Source: Lunularia cruciata | Lineage: Eukaryota > Streptophyta > Marchantiopsida > Lunulariales > Lunulariaceae | Assembly: GCA_948567375.1 (NCBI GenBank) | Contig: OX419755.1 | Coordinates: 4,903,001-4,967,000 of the forward strand | Length of the DNA stretch: 64,000 bases | Direction: 5' to 3' | Shown here: one piece after another, positions 10,271 through 20,463 of the stretch | How the letters are laid out: every line of letters begins with the position of its first letter | Numbering within the stretch: the stretch's first letter is position 1 | Made by a program: the position numbers and the translations under genes | The notes under the pieces: model-generated | What the model was told of the DNA's origin: nothing | The model's input: the letters and a program-made list of their open reading frames with translations, nothing else | Database searches by the model: none

Positions 10271-12245
10271 CCTCATTGCATATGCTGTTAGAATGGATTT
10301 CCCTCCTTATTTCTCAAATACCTTTGTTTTACATTTGATGTAAACATCTAACTTCTTAAATATTCAATGTCTGGTATAATAAAAAAAATTTCGAGTAAAA
10401 AATAGATATCCTTTAGTTGATAGAGATTTAGTTCACCCTTTATCGATTCGGTCATATGAAGAATTTACTAATTTTATGAAAAAAAATGTAACTGAATCAA
10501 ATCAAAACTACTTACTTTATAATTCATAAAATTTTATAAATCACAACAAACATCGGGAGTGATATCTAAAACTTCCAGATATAAAAAGATCGATCATTAT
10601 TAAAAAATACACGAAGGGTAATCTCTTGTGATGGACTTTCCTAGCAAATTCTATGGGTACGCTCTTAAGATTATATACATTTATTTAATTTTATATTAGA
10701 GTATGTTGATGGGTTGTCCTTAATTTAATAAGACATAGATCCATCCCATAACGAGACCGTAATTTCCTTTCCTTCCAGAATTTTAGTTTTTACCGGGATC
10801 AATACCATAATGTCATTTGATACATAATTTAGGCTATTACGGGGATCAACAAAGTATCAACCTCTCGTATAAAGCTATTTAGAATAAAAAGTATCTGAAA
10901 CACAAAATTCAACCCCATAAAATCTCAAATATCACAAAAAAAAAAACCCATAACCCGTATAAGAGACTGCATACGCAGGGCACAAGTAAGATGCTGCCAA
11001 AACTTAATGTTAAACAAAAAGAATTAAACCATTGTTCACCCAGGGGAGAAAAAAATCCAACTCAAGCACGAGTTTACATGGATAATAATGGCAAGCCCAT
11101 TGGAAGCTAGACCGTCAATCTCTCCGCCTGAACTGAACAGGTTTTAGCTCAGTATTTGTTAGGCTTGCACTACATAGCTTGAAATATGTGTATATATATC
11201 AAAGTAACTTTCTAGGATTATTTTTATAATTTTATAAGTTTTCAGTTTATTTCTAAAATTTGAAAATCATCTTTTGTTTTGGATACCCCATTGGTGGATA
11301 GACCGTTAGACGCAATATTTGATATTTTAGTTCTGGGTTTATCTTTGTATGACTTGACAAGGAATAATATAATTTTCTCATTCCAATACTATTGGGAATT
11401 AGCCGCATTTTACCTTTCGGTTTTATTGTTGTATGACTTGATGAGGAGGTCTTCTCATTCTTCTTGTCATCTTCTCATTCAATGCTTGTCGCCATTTTTT
11501 AATTTTTTGTCCTATTTTAGGCTCGAATGTTTAGGAATTCCAACTACACATAATTTTTGCGCTTTCTATATTTTCTTAAGTCACTATCAATGCCTAACAA
11601 ATCACCTCTCGTGTTATTTTGGAATCACAACTGAGTATAATTCTTGTAAATTCTATCTTTTCTTAAATCACTGTCCAATGCCTAATATATCACCTCTCGT
11701 GTTGGTATAACGTAAACCCCTCAGAAAACACCCAGTTTTGATATAAACCCTCAGTTAATGAACCAATATAGTGGATTTATTGAGTAGTGGATGAAACAAT
11801 TCAGATGAACCAATTTAGTCAACTTTGTGGAAGCAAGGAGTGCCGAGAATGTTGGGATGCATTTTGCATAGTCTTTGATGCATGCGTTGCATATATCCAT
11901 GAGTTTGTGTTTGACTCCTTGTGGAGAGAAAGTTGCTATACTCATGTACGTAAGTGTGACATATGCCATTTAGTGTTAACTAACTCGGAGACAATCTATT
12001 ATATTAGTGCCTGTTGTCCTAAATTGCAATTATCCATATTTTACTTTTGCTACATCAAAAGTATTGCAACAATCACAACTGAATATGAAAGTGCATAAGG
12101 TAAAACAAAATCTACACATTGAGAGAAAGCAAGCAACAATGCATTCAGCTTTGCACAAATCTAAATTATCTAATTCATCTTGATTTCAATTACAAGAGGG
12201 AAAGATGTTCAGGTTGGTATATACATACCTTGTGTTAATTAATGC
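10270..12245. other. AT-rich intergenic sequence
   Basis: Long A/T-rich stretches with no gene seen. A plus-strand frame at 11279-11710 and one at 11787-12098 contain no known motif. The segment around 11400-11710 holds an imperfect direct repeat (CACCTCTCGTGTT occurs at about 11604 and 11691, each after similar sequence). Confidence 0.5.
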
Positions 12246-12249
12246 ATCA

Positions 12250-13330
12250 ATTAACTCTCCAACTTGACTATGAAGTTCATTTATTCTGAATGGACACCTT
12301 GTCTCCAATTCACACAATTTTCATCTTGGTACAGCATCTGTAGTTTAATTAGTACTCACATCATCACCAATTTCTCCTAATTTTAAAATCCGTTGATGAG
12401 GACTTTTAGAGCTTGTTTCTCCACACACCTATAGCCATAATCCAAAAAACTTGAATTTTACTTCAAATTTGACTATTTCACCTATGCTCTTTGAGCTCAC
12501 CTATGCTCGTTGAGCCTTGTGTTTCCTTCTTGGGCTCTTGCTAATTCCTTTTGATCTCAAACATCTCTCAAATGGTACTTTGGATAATGTTGTGTAGATA
12601 TTGTATCAACCTCTTTTGATTGTTTACTTTTGGATGTATTTCTTGGTAGAAGGGAAGTAAATCCTCCATCACCTTCAGTGTTGGTCCTAATGAATAGACA
12701 GCGCACATTGGCATTGGAGAACCTCCTGGTACTGGCTCCTTATCCCTTTCTTATGGCTATCCCAATGAATTTCCTTCCTCTTGGTTGACATTCTCTCCCA
12801 CTCCTCTTTGTTGGGTGTCATCATCTACTTTGGGAACCATCAGAGTTCTCCTTACGTTTAGCACCTCTATGGAGCATGAAACTACTTCTCCCTCTTAGGT
12901 CTGCCTCACATCTACCTGTGCTTGGGTAGAATCCTCCTGCTTTATGTGCAGCTCTTCTTTGGGTACTTCTTTACTTTGGTAATAACCCTTCTCTGCATTT
13001 GTAGGTCTTTTCTTCTTTGGCTTTTCTCCCATGATCTTGTCATTCTAGGTCTCTCACATTAGGGTAACTTTTCCTTGGGTTGGTTCCTCACCCGTTGACC
13101 GAAAATGCTTATATCGGCAAAGATGTTTGTTATGTTTATCTTGGGATTTGGTGTTTTGATTGGGTGCTTGCATAATTCTATGATTGGGGTATCTTCCTCC
13201 TCTTCCCCCAGAGTTAAACTCCTCTTTGGAGAAGTGTCTTCATGATGTTCTATCTCCATTCTTATTGCAGGGGTGGATTGTACTTCCTCTTCCTAGTTTG
13301 TATCTCCACCTTCCTGGTCTGAGGATAGTT
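12250..13330 (-). pseudogene. Coiled-coil gag-like region, copy 2 (truncated)
   Basis: Minus-strand reading gives SLGPTLKVMEDLLPFYQEI at about 12600-12690, matching the landmark of the copy at 5210-6900 at most positions. The adjoining sequence is Glu/Pro/Ser-rich and decayed; the best open part is 13059-13259 on the minus strand (66 codons, with an EEEED run). It ends abruptly about 60 bp before the orphan phytocyanin exon at 13394, so the repeat probably replaced the first exon of that gene. Confidence 0.5.
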
Positions 13331-13393
13331 CAATGTTAGAGAAGGATGACCCTGCATTGGTATGTATGGGTTACCACTTAGGATGTGCTGCAG

Positions 13394-13730
13394 GTTTCCA
13401 ATATGACAAAGATCACCACAATGTCATCTCTTTGAAATCACAATATGCATTCAACTCTTGCAATCTCAATAATGTAAGTACATTCGAAGCTAACGGCCCC
13501 ACCAAGATCGATTTGAAGACAGCCCGGATGAAGTATTACACATGTGGGAAAACCGGCTACTGTCAATAAGGCTAGAAATTCTGGATCAAAGTTGGCAGCC
13601 ATCTTTCCTTGCTCATTGTCCAGAAAGCACACCTCTTGAATCAAGTCCACAACCTGGTTCTACATTATCTCCTTGGGAATTCCAATTCACAATTTTCTTT
13701 GCTTTCGGTGTAATTTCTTATCTGTTTTGA
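13394..13730 (+). pseudogene. Phytocyanin exon 2, orphan and inactive
   Basis: The exon starts after an intact 3' splice site (GTGCTGCAG) and reads FQYDKDHHNVIS, then SCNLNNV, FEANGPTKIDL and YYTCGKTGYC. In phytocyanins copper is held by His, Cys, His and Gln/Met; here the second His of the GHC motif is Tyr (GYC). A TAA follows directly where the intact-looking copy has Gln, and a frameshift comes soon after. The C-terminal end, with a hydrophobic tail FAFGVISYLF (a likely GPI-anchor signal), is open in another frame to TGA at 13728. Exon 1 is absent. The homologue is at 57764-58095. Confidence 0.85.
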
Positions 13731-13871
13731 TTTTGGTTTTGAAATGAAATCGAGCCAAAGAAGACTCTATTGGGGCTTAGCACAATTTTGCCCATTTTGT
13801 CTCACCCTTGTACAGCTTGATGGGTCTTCGCATCCTTCGTGTTTTCTACACAGTCTCCCTTTTCACTTCGT

Positions 13872-14245
13872 TTCTGTACTAAGGTTGTCTTAACTTGCAG
13901 AAAGAATGACATATGGCTCTAGCACCACTGAGTTCCATACAGAATGTTCCACTAGGGAATTCGGACATACACAAACTTCCAGTTGACAAGTCCGTCAGAT
14001 GTACACGGCAACCTAGAGTCTGCAGTCACTCCATATACTAAACTTGTTGGTTTGGACCCTTCGGGATATTTTAAGTTTTTAAATTACTATCCAAAAATGG
14101 AGCAGGAAACCGGAATGAGCTTGAGATTCAATGGTTTGCTATCAAGCAAGCAGATGTATTTAGTGGAAGTATTTATCCCAAAGGAAACAAGCAAGTGACC
14201 AGAAGACACAAACGACATTAAACGTTGCCTGTTGCTGAGATTGAT
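13872..14245 (+). pseudogene. Block X copy 1: unidentified conserved coding-like segment
   Basis: This segment is homologous, in reverse orientation, to 56757-57125. It begins near GTTTCTGTAC, includes a splice-acceptor-like CTTGCAG (about 13897-13903), then a frame MALAPLSSIQNVPLG (from 13918) that shifts near 13985 into TSPSDVHGNLESA and on to PSGYFKFLNYYPK. A second shift by about 14110 is needed to follow the other copy (IKQADVFSG). Conservation of the encoded residues between copies suggests it was once an exon or exons. I do not recognise the protein. Confidence 0.5.
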
Positions 14246-14389
14246 TTTATGTTGAACTGAACAATGCACAAAAGAAGTAAATATTACGAGAAATCTCTGT
14301 AACTATAGAGGTGTGATCAAAAGGTCCTGAAATACTTAGAGGTGTTACGGTTTTGGTCGGCATACAAGTCTCATTGGCTTCCGATACAC

Positions 14390-14930
14390 CAGCTGGCTTC
14401 CAACCATATTTTCCTAATTAACCATATTTGAGCGCTTCTAGTTTGCAAACAGAGGGCTTTCCCTGAAACTCGAGAACCTGAACGCGCTGTGGAGTAGAAA
14501 AATGCTTCTTCGAAGTTTCTCAGAAAGTGCAAGTATGCATACCGATGCCTGGTGGTGTGTTGTCCCGCCCATTCCATCCTCATCTGCTGTCAAGCAAAGT
14601 TGCTTTAACACTGATCCGCCAGCACAGTGACCAATAAGCACAATTTTGTCCCACCTTTGCCAGCATGACAAGAGCTTTCACAAGGTTCTTTCCTATGATA
14701 TGCATATTCATCCGATCTTTCTTCTCAGTCGTGTTGATGCTTGCATCTTATGCAAACGCAGGTATACGAGCCCGTGGAAGCGCTTCAGCAATCAAACTGT
14801 GCACTGAAATTGTCGGGTCTTCCTTTCTCCAATAATTTAGGTGTGCATCCTCGTGATCGTTTGACAGGAAATCATAGAATAGTATGATGTCTAGACAGAT
14901 GGCACCTTCATAAGGGACCTGAAGTTAGTA
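14390..14930 (-). pseudogene. Alpha/beta-hydrolase fragment of the receptor family (locus C)
   Basis: Minus-strand translation follows the first exon of loci A and B: LDIILFYDFL where B has WDIVFFHGL, then LPRARIPAFA, a stop (TAA where B has Tyr), DASINTTEKKDRMN, and IVLIGHCAGGSVLKQLC at the nucleophile elbow. The frame shifts just before the elbow and again after it; FLRNFEEAFFYSTA then matches B's FLENIRGVFYFSTA. The oxyanion-hole HG is YD here, and the nucleophile position is Cys as in B. Nothing of the NB-ARC part follows, so only the first exon was copied or kept. Confidence 0.72.
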
Positions 14931-16216
14931 CACCTCATCACATTACTGCGGAAGCAGACAAACACGTGCACATCGGAAGACAGAGTTTAACAAAGTTTAC
15001 TTGCTATGCCGGGAAGGTTTCAGTAGCAGATGTACAAAAGCTCGCTATATGTCCAGCTTTCCATTCAGCATACATTTATGAGCAAACTATACAATTTGAA
15101 GCAGGTCCTTATACAAACTTACATAGTCGCTCAAGTCATTGGGTGCGATAACACTACAATCCCCGGAAACCAGAAACGAGGTTAAGTGCCACACCAGAGC
15201 AAGAAATGGAGCAAAGCTTCCTCTCGGCCCCGAAACATAATTCAGTTTTGGTACAAATGTGGGCTCAGGTTGAATTGATCACAAAGCTGATTCGGAACCA
15301 ACGTAAGCAAGCCAGAGAACTTCCTCGTTAATGATGCAGGCCATGTTGGGAAATCAGAATAGTTTTGCTTAGTTTTAGTTTCCCTCTTGTTTTAAAGGAC
15401 GCCCTTCTCCTTGTACGAAGAGGGGAAGAGTCGATTTCCTGAGACGGGAGACGGGAGACAAGAGTTGGAATGTAGAACTGAGATTGCGTAGAAACGACGT
15501 GATAAATTGTGACAGGAAATGAAGAACAAAATCCAAGATTTCGGAGCTAGTCTGTGTTCAGAAATTGCAAAAAGACAATGAAAGACTTCAATTATGATAT
15601 GGAAAGAAGAACGATAAGATAAAATTCAAAGACCAGGTAGATAATCTTCGTTGGAAGATTCCAGAAAATTTGTAGGGGGGTCTGAACTCAATAAAGCTAT
15701 CGTCGAAACAACCTTATTGAGTTGAGACCATGAAAATCACTACAGTTTAGAGTGATCGAAACTGTTACATTTATGGGGTTATTGTAAAAGTTTATGGATG
15801 TGCTTGGGACGTGACTCATGAAATGTTGTAGATCTCTGTCACTTCCCCAATTGGGTTCCTTCCAACCATTTGAATCTAGCATACCCAATGATATCAAGTT
15901 CTTCCACAAATGCGCAGAATGTTAACAAAAGTTCTTACAACACTACCAAACACCTTCCACAATTAAAACATATACCACATGTCAACAAGAGTTCTTACAA
16001 CGCCACCAAACATCCTGATACAAATTATACAAACTGATACAAACTTTAACCATCACTCTAAGAAAGACTAAGTATTCCTAGATAATAAAACCCAGATATA
16101 TACAACATGAAAAATTGGAATAATGGTAGCTAATTGAAATGATGATCAAAACCATAATCTGTTTCTCCTAAATTCAAACTCTGAAGAACGTGTAACTTGA
16201 TTTCCCCACCTAAAGC
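14931..16216. other. Spacer between locus C and locus A
   Basis: No gene is seen. About 15850-16020 resembles 29230-29370 (both carry a CCATTTGAATC..AGCATACCC-like start, then ATATCAAGTTCTTCC and AGTTCTTAC), so part of it is a dispersed repeat. That unit has a short internal duplication ending GAGTTCTTACAAC. The rest may be the 3' flank of locus A. Confidence 0.45.
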
Positions 16217-16763
16217 TCATAACTGAAAACCGAGGAAGTCAAGATGAATTTCAAATATGAATGATTTGATGAACCAGTCCTTTTGGAAGTCATTGCAATC
16301 CCGCAATGGTTCTTCTGTAATTGCTCTAGCAGCAACGATATCCCTTCTAGCTCCTTCCTCGTCATTCCAGAGGAATTTAATATGCCCTCTATGCTTCAGG
16401 CATTCGTATTCCAACTTTCTGCACATATACCTATCTACCCAGGTAAGTATCTTACTTCCATCTACCTCGCGGTATGCACTATCATATTTGAATTCTCGTA
16501 AGTCGTCCAGAGCTTTGTCGAGGTCTCTCAAAGCACCTTCCAAGTCCGAAGTCATTTTTTTCAAAACCCCTTCCTCAATTTGTAACTTGATTTGCAGCTC
16601 CTTGCTCCCGTCGTAGCCCCAAATCAAAAGACCATTGTACATTCACAGCAAGTTCCCGTAAGGGTTCTCGCCATACCGGTACCAATCCCGAGACTTCTTA
16701 AACTCTGCAAGGTCCTCCAGTGCTCCAACATAGTCCTCCATCAGTGCTCTCACCGTGTAACAA
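16217..16763 (-). pseudogene. Locus A exon 5: C-terminal TPR-like segment with premature TGA
   Basis: After acceptor GCCACAG it reads CYTVRALMEDYVGALEDLAEFKKSRDWY, then TGA at 16643-16645 where B has Ser, then MYNGLLIWGYDGSKELQIKLQ and on to the natural stop at 16217-16219. KELQIKLQIEEGVLKKMTSDLEGALRDLDKALDDL is a TPR-like helix pair. The part after the TGA is fully open (141 codons) and 16283-16642 aligns with B without gaps of note. Confidence 0.72.
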
Positions 16764-16906
16764 CTGTGGCGAATGATCATGACCCAGCAGACAGGACACA
16801 AATGAGCGCTCCAGAAATCATGTACTCATGAGAAGCAATAGATCTTTCTTGAATTGCACCGATTAGGAAGCTTTCAATAGAGAATACTTGAAAATGTGGT
16901 ACTTGC

Positions 16907-18384
16907 CTCATGAGCACGCAGCTATAGAAGAATCGCTCATATTTGATGTAAGGATTGTCCGAGATGAACATTCCAGTGTCAAACTTATGGAATGTTGTTT
17001 CGTAATCATAGACAATGTCAACTTGCAATGGACTATCGACCATGCGGTTAAAGCTAGCTAAAGCTTGGGCGAAACTCCTTTGCTCAGCATATCCCACGCC
17101 CACTCCGAAGTAGTAGAAGTTCTCGTGGATCCTCGGTAGGTGAGCGTTTATTATCTGCTTGACTTCCGAAGGATAGAGAATTGAAATTGCTCTGCCGACG
17201 TAGACCCAGGGCCTATCCACAAATTGAATCTCCCCTGTGTAAACAGTGGGCTCGTTCCGAATCCAGTCCTTAACCTCAACTTGTTGCACGTCCTGCTCGT
17301 ACCATGTCATCTCGTCATAATGAACATCTTCGCCTTCAACATCTTCAGCAGTCGATGAAGGTCCCATCGCTTCTGCCTGAGTTGTCTTGAAGAACTTTCT
17401 GCCTCCAAGGAGACAGTTCTTCAATCCTGGCACCTTAGAGATGCTTTTGTGTAAAGATGGCTCCACCGCAAAGTTACCCACAAAGACTGCAGCCACCCCC
17501 CAAAACAAATGGTCGTGTCCTTCACGCGCCTCCACCAACGACTCTAGCAGCTTCGCAACGTTCTCTGTTTTCATCATTATCTTCCAGTTCTCCGGAAGAG
17601 AGGTAAGTCGACCCAAGGCACGGATTGCTTCTACAGGAGTGAGACCCTCCTCGTTATATCTACATCTTACTGACGACAAGAGGTCTATTTTATGAGACAG
17701 TGGATCTGTAAATTCACAAGGTCCACTTCTGACGTAAGGAACGCATTGAAAGCGCTTGACCAAGTTCACAAGGCTAATGAGAAAACCTGGATATGCTCCC
17801 ATCTTCTTAGCGGAGCCAGTTCTTACTGACAGATGGAAAATCTCTGAAGCAATCCTTAGTTTACTAGAGCTAGAGGAAGTTTCACGGATGTCACTCATGC
17901 AGTTGTTCAGAGCCTCAAGGATGCAATCATGCTCTAACAATAACTCGCTAATTTCAATCACCGCGGTACCTTCCTCCTCCCCCCTAAGGGCCTTCATGCA
18001 GTCCACACGAAATTCTGTACTCGGTAAGCTCATAGATTTAGCCAAAGTAGACGCCATACTCTCTATGGATTCTTTTGACTCATACAACGCTAGCTCGGAA
18101 ACTATCTCAACCGCCGTACTGCGGTCAGTACCTTCTATCTCCTTAACTCGTAGGAGTTTCATAAGCTCATCAAAAGTTTTCTGGTAGTCTTTGGAGAAGG
18201 CTGCTTGGTGTTTTCGGGGAAACTTAGGGAAGTCAAGTTCTGAGAGATGATAATCAATAAAGGAATACCTAGTTGTGAACTCGCGAAGGAAGCTCACAGC
18301 TGCTGTTCTCGAACCAGGAATTGTCAACAAAGTGGACGTGGATTCGTCCTCCAAATCTCCTTGACAAACAAACTTGATAATCGC
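16907..18384 (-). pseudogene. Locus A exon 4: helical (armadillo/TPR-like) repeat region
   Basis: About 490 codons without a stop, after acceptor GCGCAG. It is made of amphipathic helices: SELALYESKESIESMA, LRIASEIFHLSVRTG, GLTPVEAIRALGRLTSLP, then VEPSLHKSISKVPGLKNCLLGGRKFF. The end reads RPWVYVGRAISILYPSEV and FYYFGVGVGYAEQRSFAQALASF, the latter like a TPR helix pair. I assign armadillo/TPR-like by pattern only. It would be the ligand-sensing or scaffold part. It ends LMR at 16907, before a GC donor (GCAAGT; B has GTTAGT). Confidence 0.7.
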
Positions 18385-18532
18385 CTGCGCGCACATTTAT
18401 ATTACCGAGACGTTAGAACAAACTCCATTTCTTCCTACTTCACATGCAAAGGTCTGGATACTCCAATGAAGATTTCGGTATCCCTCTATGTTCGGACCAG
18501 AGTCATTGCAAATGGTATTCACAGAAATGTAC

Positions 18533-18969
18533 CTTCTTGGTGGACAACGCTATTCTGTCCTCCGAATTTGGTGGGTTAGAGGTGTCAAGAAGCAGAAGAA
18601 GAGGCTCAATAACCTCTCGTAGAAGAAGCAGTTCATCACCCTGGGCTTTTGCCACTAGATTGTTAAAGCAATTGCTGACCGACGGTGATCTGACGATAGC
18701 TGTACGTTGTGCTACAGCCCCTTCTATCGCGTCCTTAAGTCTTCATCCGTTTCTTCATCGTCATCCAGGAAGTCGACGTTGTGTTCTCCACTGGTTTGGG
18801 TGGACGCTTGCTCAGGATCCTTCTCGATATCGACCAGCTTCTTGTACATGTCCTCCCATGCACGTGGATCGTTTGCACCGTCTCCCTCTTTAGTGCTCAT
18901 GGCCAAAGCGACATTTCTGAGAAGTAGTGGATGATACTCACAAACCTTAATAGCCTTTTCAATTGCTTG
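18533..18969 (-). pseudogene. Locus A exon 3: shortened linker lacking the winged-helix part
   Basis: It starts with AIEKAIKVCEYHPLLL, the counterpart of the GLPL region (B: VIEACEYHPLVLL). An acidic stretch follows (FLDDDEETDED), then a frame break near 18745. The other frame resumes with DAIEGAVAQRTAIV and DELLLLREVIEPLLLLLD, which matches B. About 150 residues present in B (the winged-helix part with LPKKTRELFYLAL and YYWIHKLRKDI) are absent. The exon ends before GTACAT. The open piece on its own is 60 codons (18724-18906). Confidence 0.7.
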
Positions 18970-19316
18970 CTGAAAAGCGAACCAAAGGAGTATATCAGGT
19001 TCTGCAGCGCTTCAGACCCCAGCGGCAACAGACGCTAACTATATCTGGTAAGGGAAATTGGTCCACCACTGCATCCACTGTTCAATGATCATATACTGCA
19101 CAATGAATGGGCTAGAGGATCTGCACATATATATGCATTCACAACTGTATGGGACGTGGAGTTCTAACAGCCGAAACACTTCTTGGGCGGAGATACAAAA
19201 TTGGGATGGGTGTGAAATTCAAACATCTACGATCATCATGAGACTATCTTCGTGCGGGACCTTCTTTGAAACCGTTATCATTCAAATGAACTTCATATAT
19301 GCGGGACTTGTCTCAC

Positions 19317-20201
19317 CTGAAGCGGATTCTGCAGAAAGTTACCGTAAGGAAGTGGATCACCGTATGCTGCTAGAATATCCATCGAACGTGACATTGAGGG
19401 TCTGACCATTGGAATGTTCACTGCCGTCAAATGGGTCAACGTGTCGTGTTTCCAAACACCTTGGTTGTTAGATGTAACAAGATACCTGATGCCTTTTCCA
19501 GGCACAATGAAACTGAAAAGATATTCTCGTCTCCGAACATCGTCCAGAATTATCAGCACTCTTCGATCTTTCAGCAAATCAGATAGACGCTCTTGAGCAC
19601 CTGAAAGCCGATTATCACCTCTCGCACGATCCAGATTTGACTTCTTCTGAGATCTTGTTCTACCTGCGAATAATTCTAAAGTGAGATCGTCAATCAGCTT
19701 AGCAAGCTTTTTTTCGATATCACCAGTAACATTTTTTTGAGGGCTACAGTCTACTATAAACACGGCATCAGGTTTCCACTTTTTATCCTCAAGGCAATCG
19801 GGGTCCATGACCATTTGTAGATCTGGTGGATTCAGGTTTGTGTACCAGTCGGCTACAAACTCTGCCATGCTCGTTTTACCAGTTCCCGGGCCTCCGTACA
19901 GATTCACCAACCGATGCCACGATGCGTCGTCTGGTACCTCGACTTCGAGGGCGTCTGTCAAATCAAGGAACACAGGCCATACTGGCACGTACTTCAGATG
20001 CACTTCATAAACAGGTCCAAATCTCCCGTCTGCTACTATCGTGTTGTCTGATGGGCAGTTCTTGATCAAACCCTCTAACAATCTGTAGCTGGTAGAAAAT
20101 TGAAAGTCGGGCTTACATACATTACGGGGGTTGGCCCCGCTATCGTTGTACCACGTACCAGCGCCCATGCTTCCTGAGGCCAGTTCGACCAGCTTGCTCA
20201 T
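19317..20201 (-). pseudogene. Locus A exon 2: NB-ARC nucleotide-binding domain
   Basis: Open throughout, about 295 codons, after a TTCGCAG acceptor. Motifs in order: P-loop GGPGTGKTSMAEF, AVFIVDC, kinase-2 LIILDDVRRREY, and RNBS-B-like IRYLVTSN. Kinase-2 ends DDVR rather than the DDVW of locus B. The exon ends NPLQ followed by GTGAGA. NB-ARC domains bind ADP/ATP and act as the switch of NLR receptors. As an isolated exon it looks functional, but it sits in a broken gene. Confidence 0.85.
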
Positions 20202-20337
20202 CTGCGAACATGTTCATACACACACCAGTCAAATTTCAAAAGCACGAACACAAGGAGCAGAAGCTTGCACCTTATCGTTTCTTGCTTCCACGAAATTCCT
20301 AATCAGTTTATTATTCTAATTAACATCATTCTACTTT

Positions 20338-20360
20338 GTCAGGGGTATCATACCCCTGAC
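20338..20360. repeat. Near-perfect 23-bp palindrome in intron 1 of locus A
   Basis: Arms GTCAGGGGTAT / ATACCCCTGAC with one base between, no mismatch. It lies in the intron between the hydrolase and NB-ARC exons. It could be a protein-binding site or a hairpin; no counterpart is visible at locus B. Confidence 0.7.
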
Positions 20361-20463
20361 AACCCAGACTGACGAGTCACTTCTAAACCATCCTTGGAGG
20401 CTATTGAATTTGTGGCTTATGATGCTGTGGAAAGATAAGAAAAGTATAAAAATGAGCACTTCC

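Noticed and set aside
11100-11200. GGTTTTAGCTCAGT resembling a tRNA A/D-arm
   Set aside because: No acceptor stem, anticodon arm or TTC arm could be formed nearby.
17387-18187. Plus-strand frames of 102 and 143 codons
   Set aside because: Antisense of the open helical exon of locus A, which is supported by the paralogue.
18444-18934. Plus-strand frames of 149 and 75 codons
   Set aside because: Antisense of locus A exon 3; no motif of their own.
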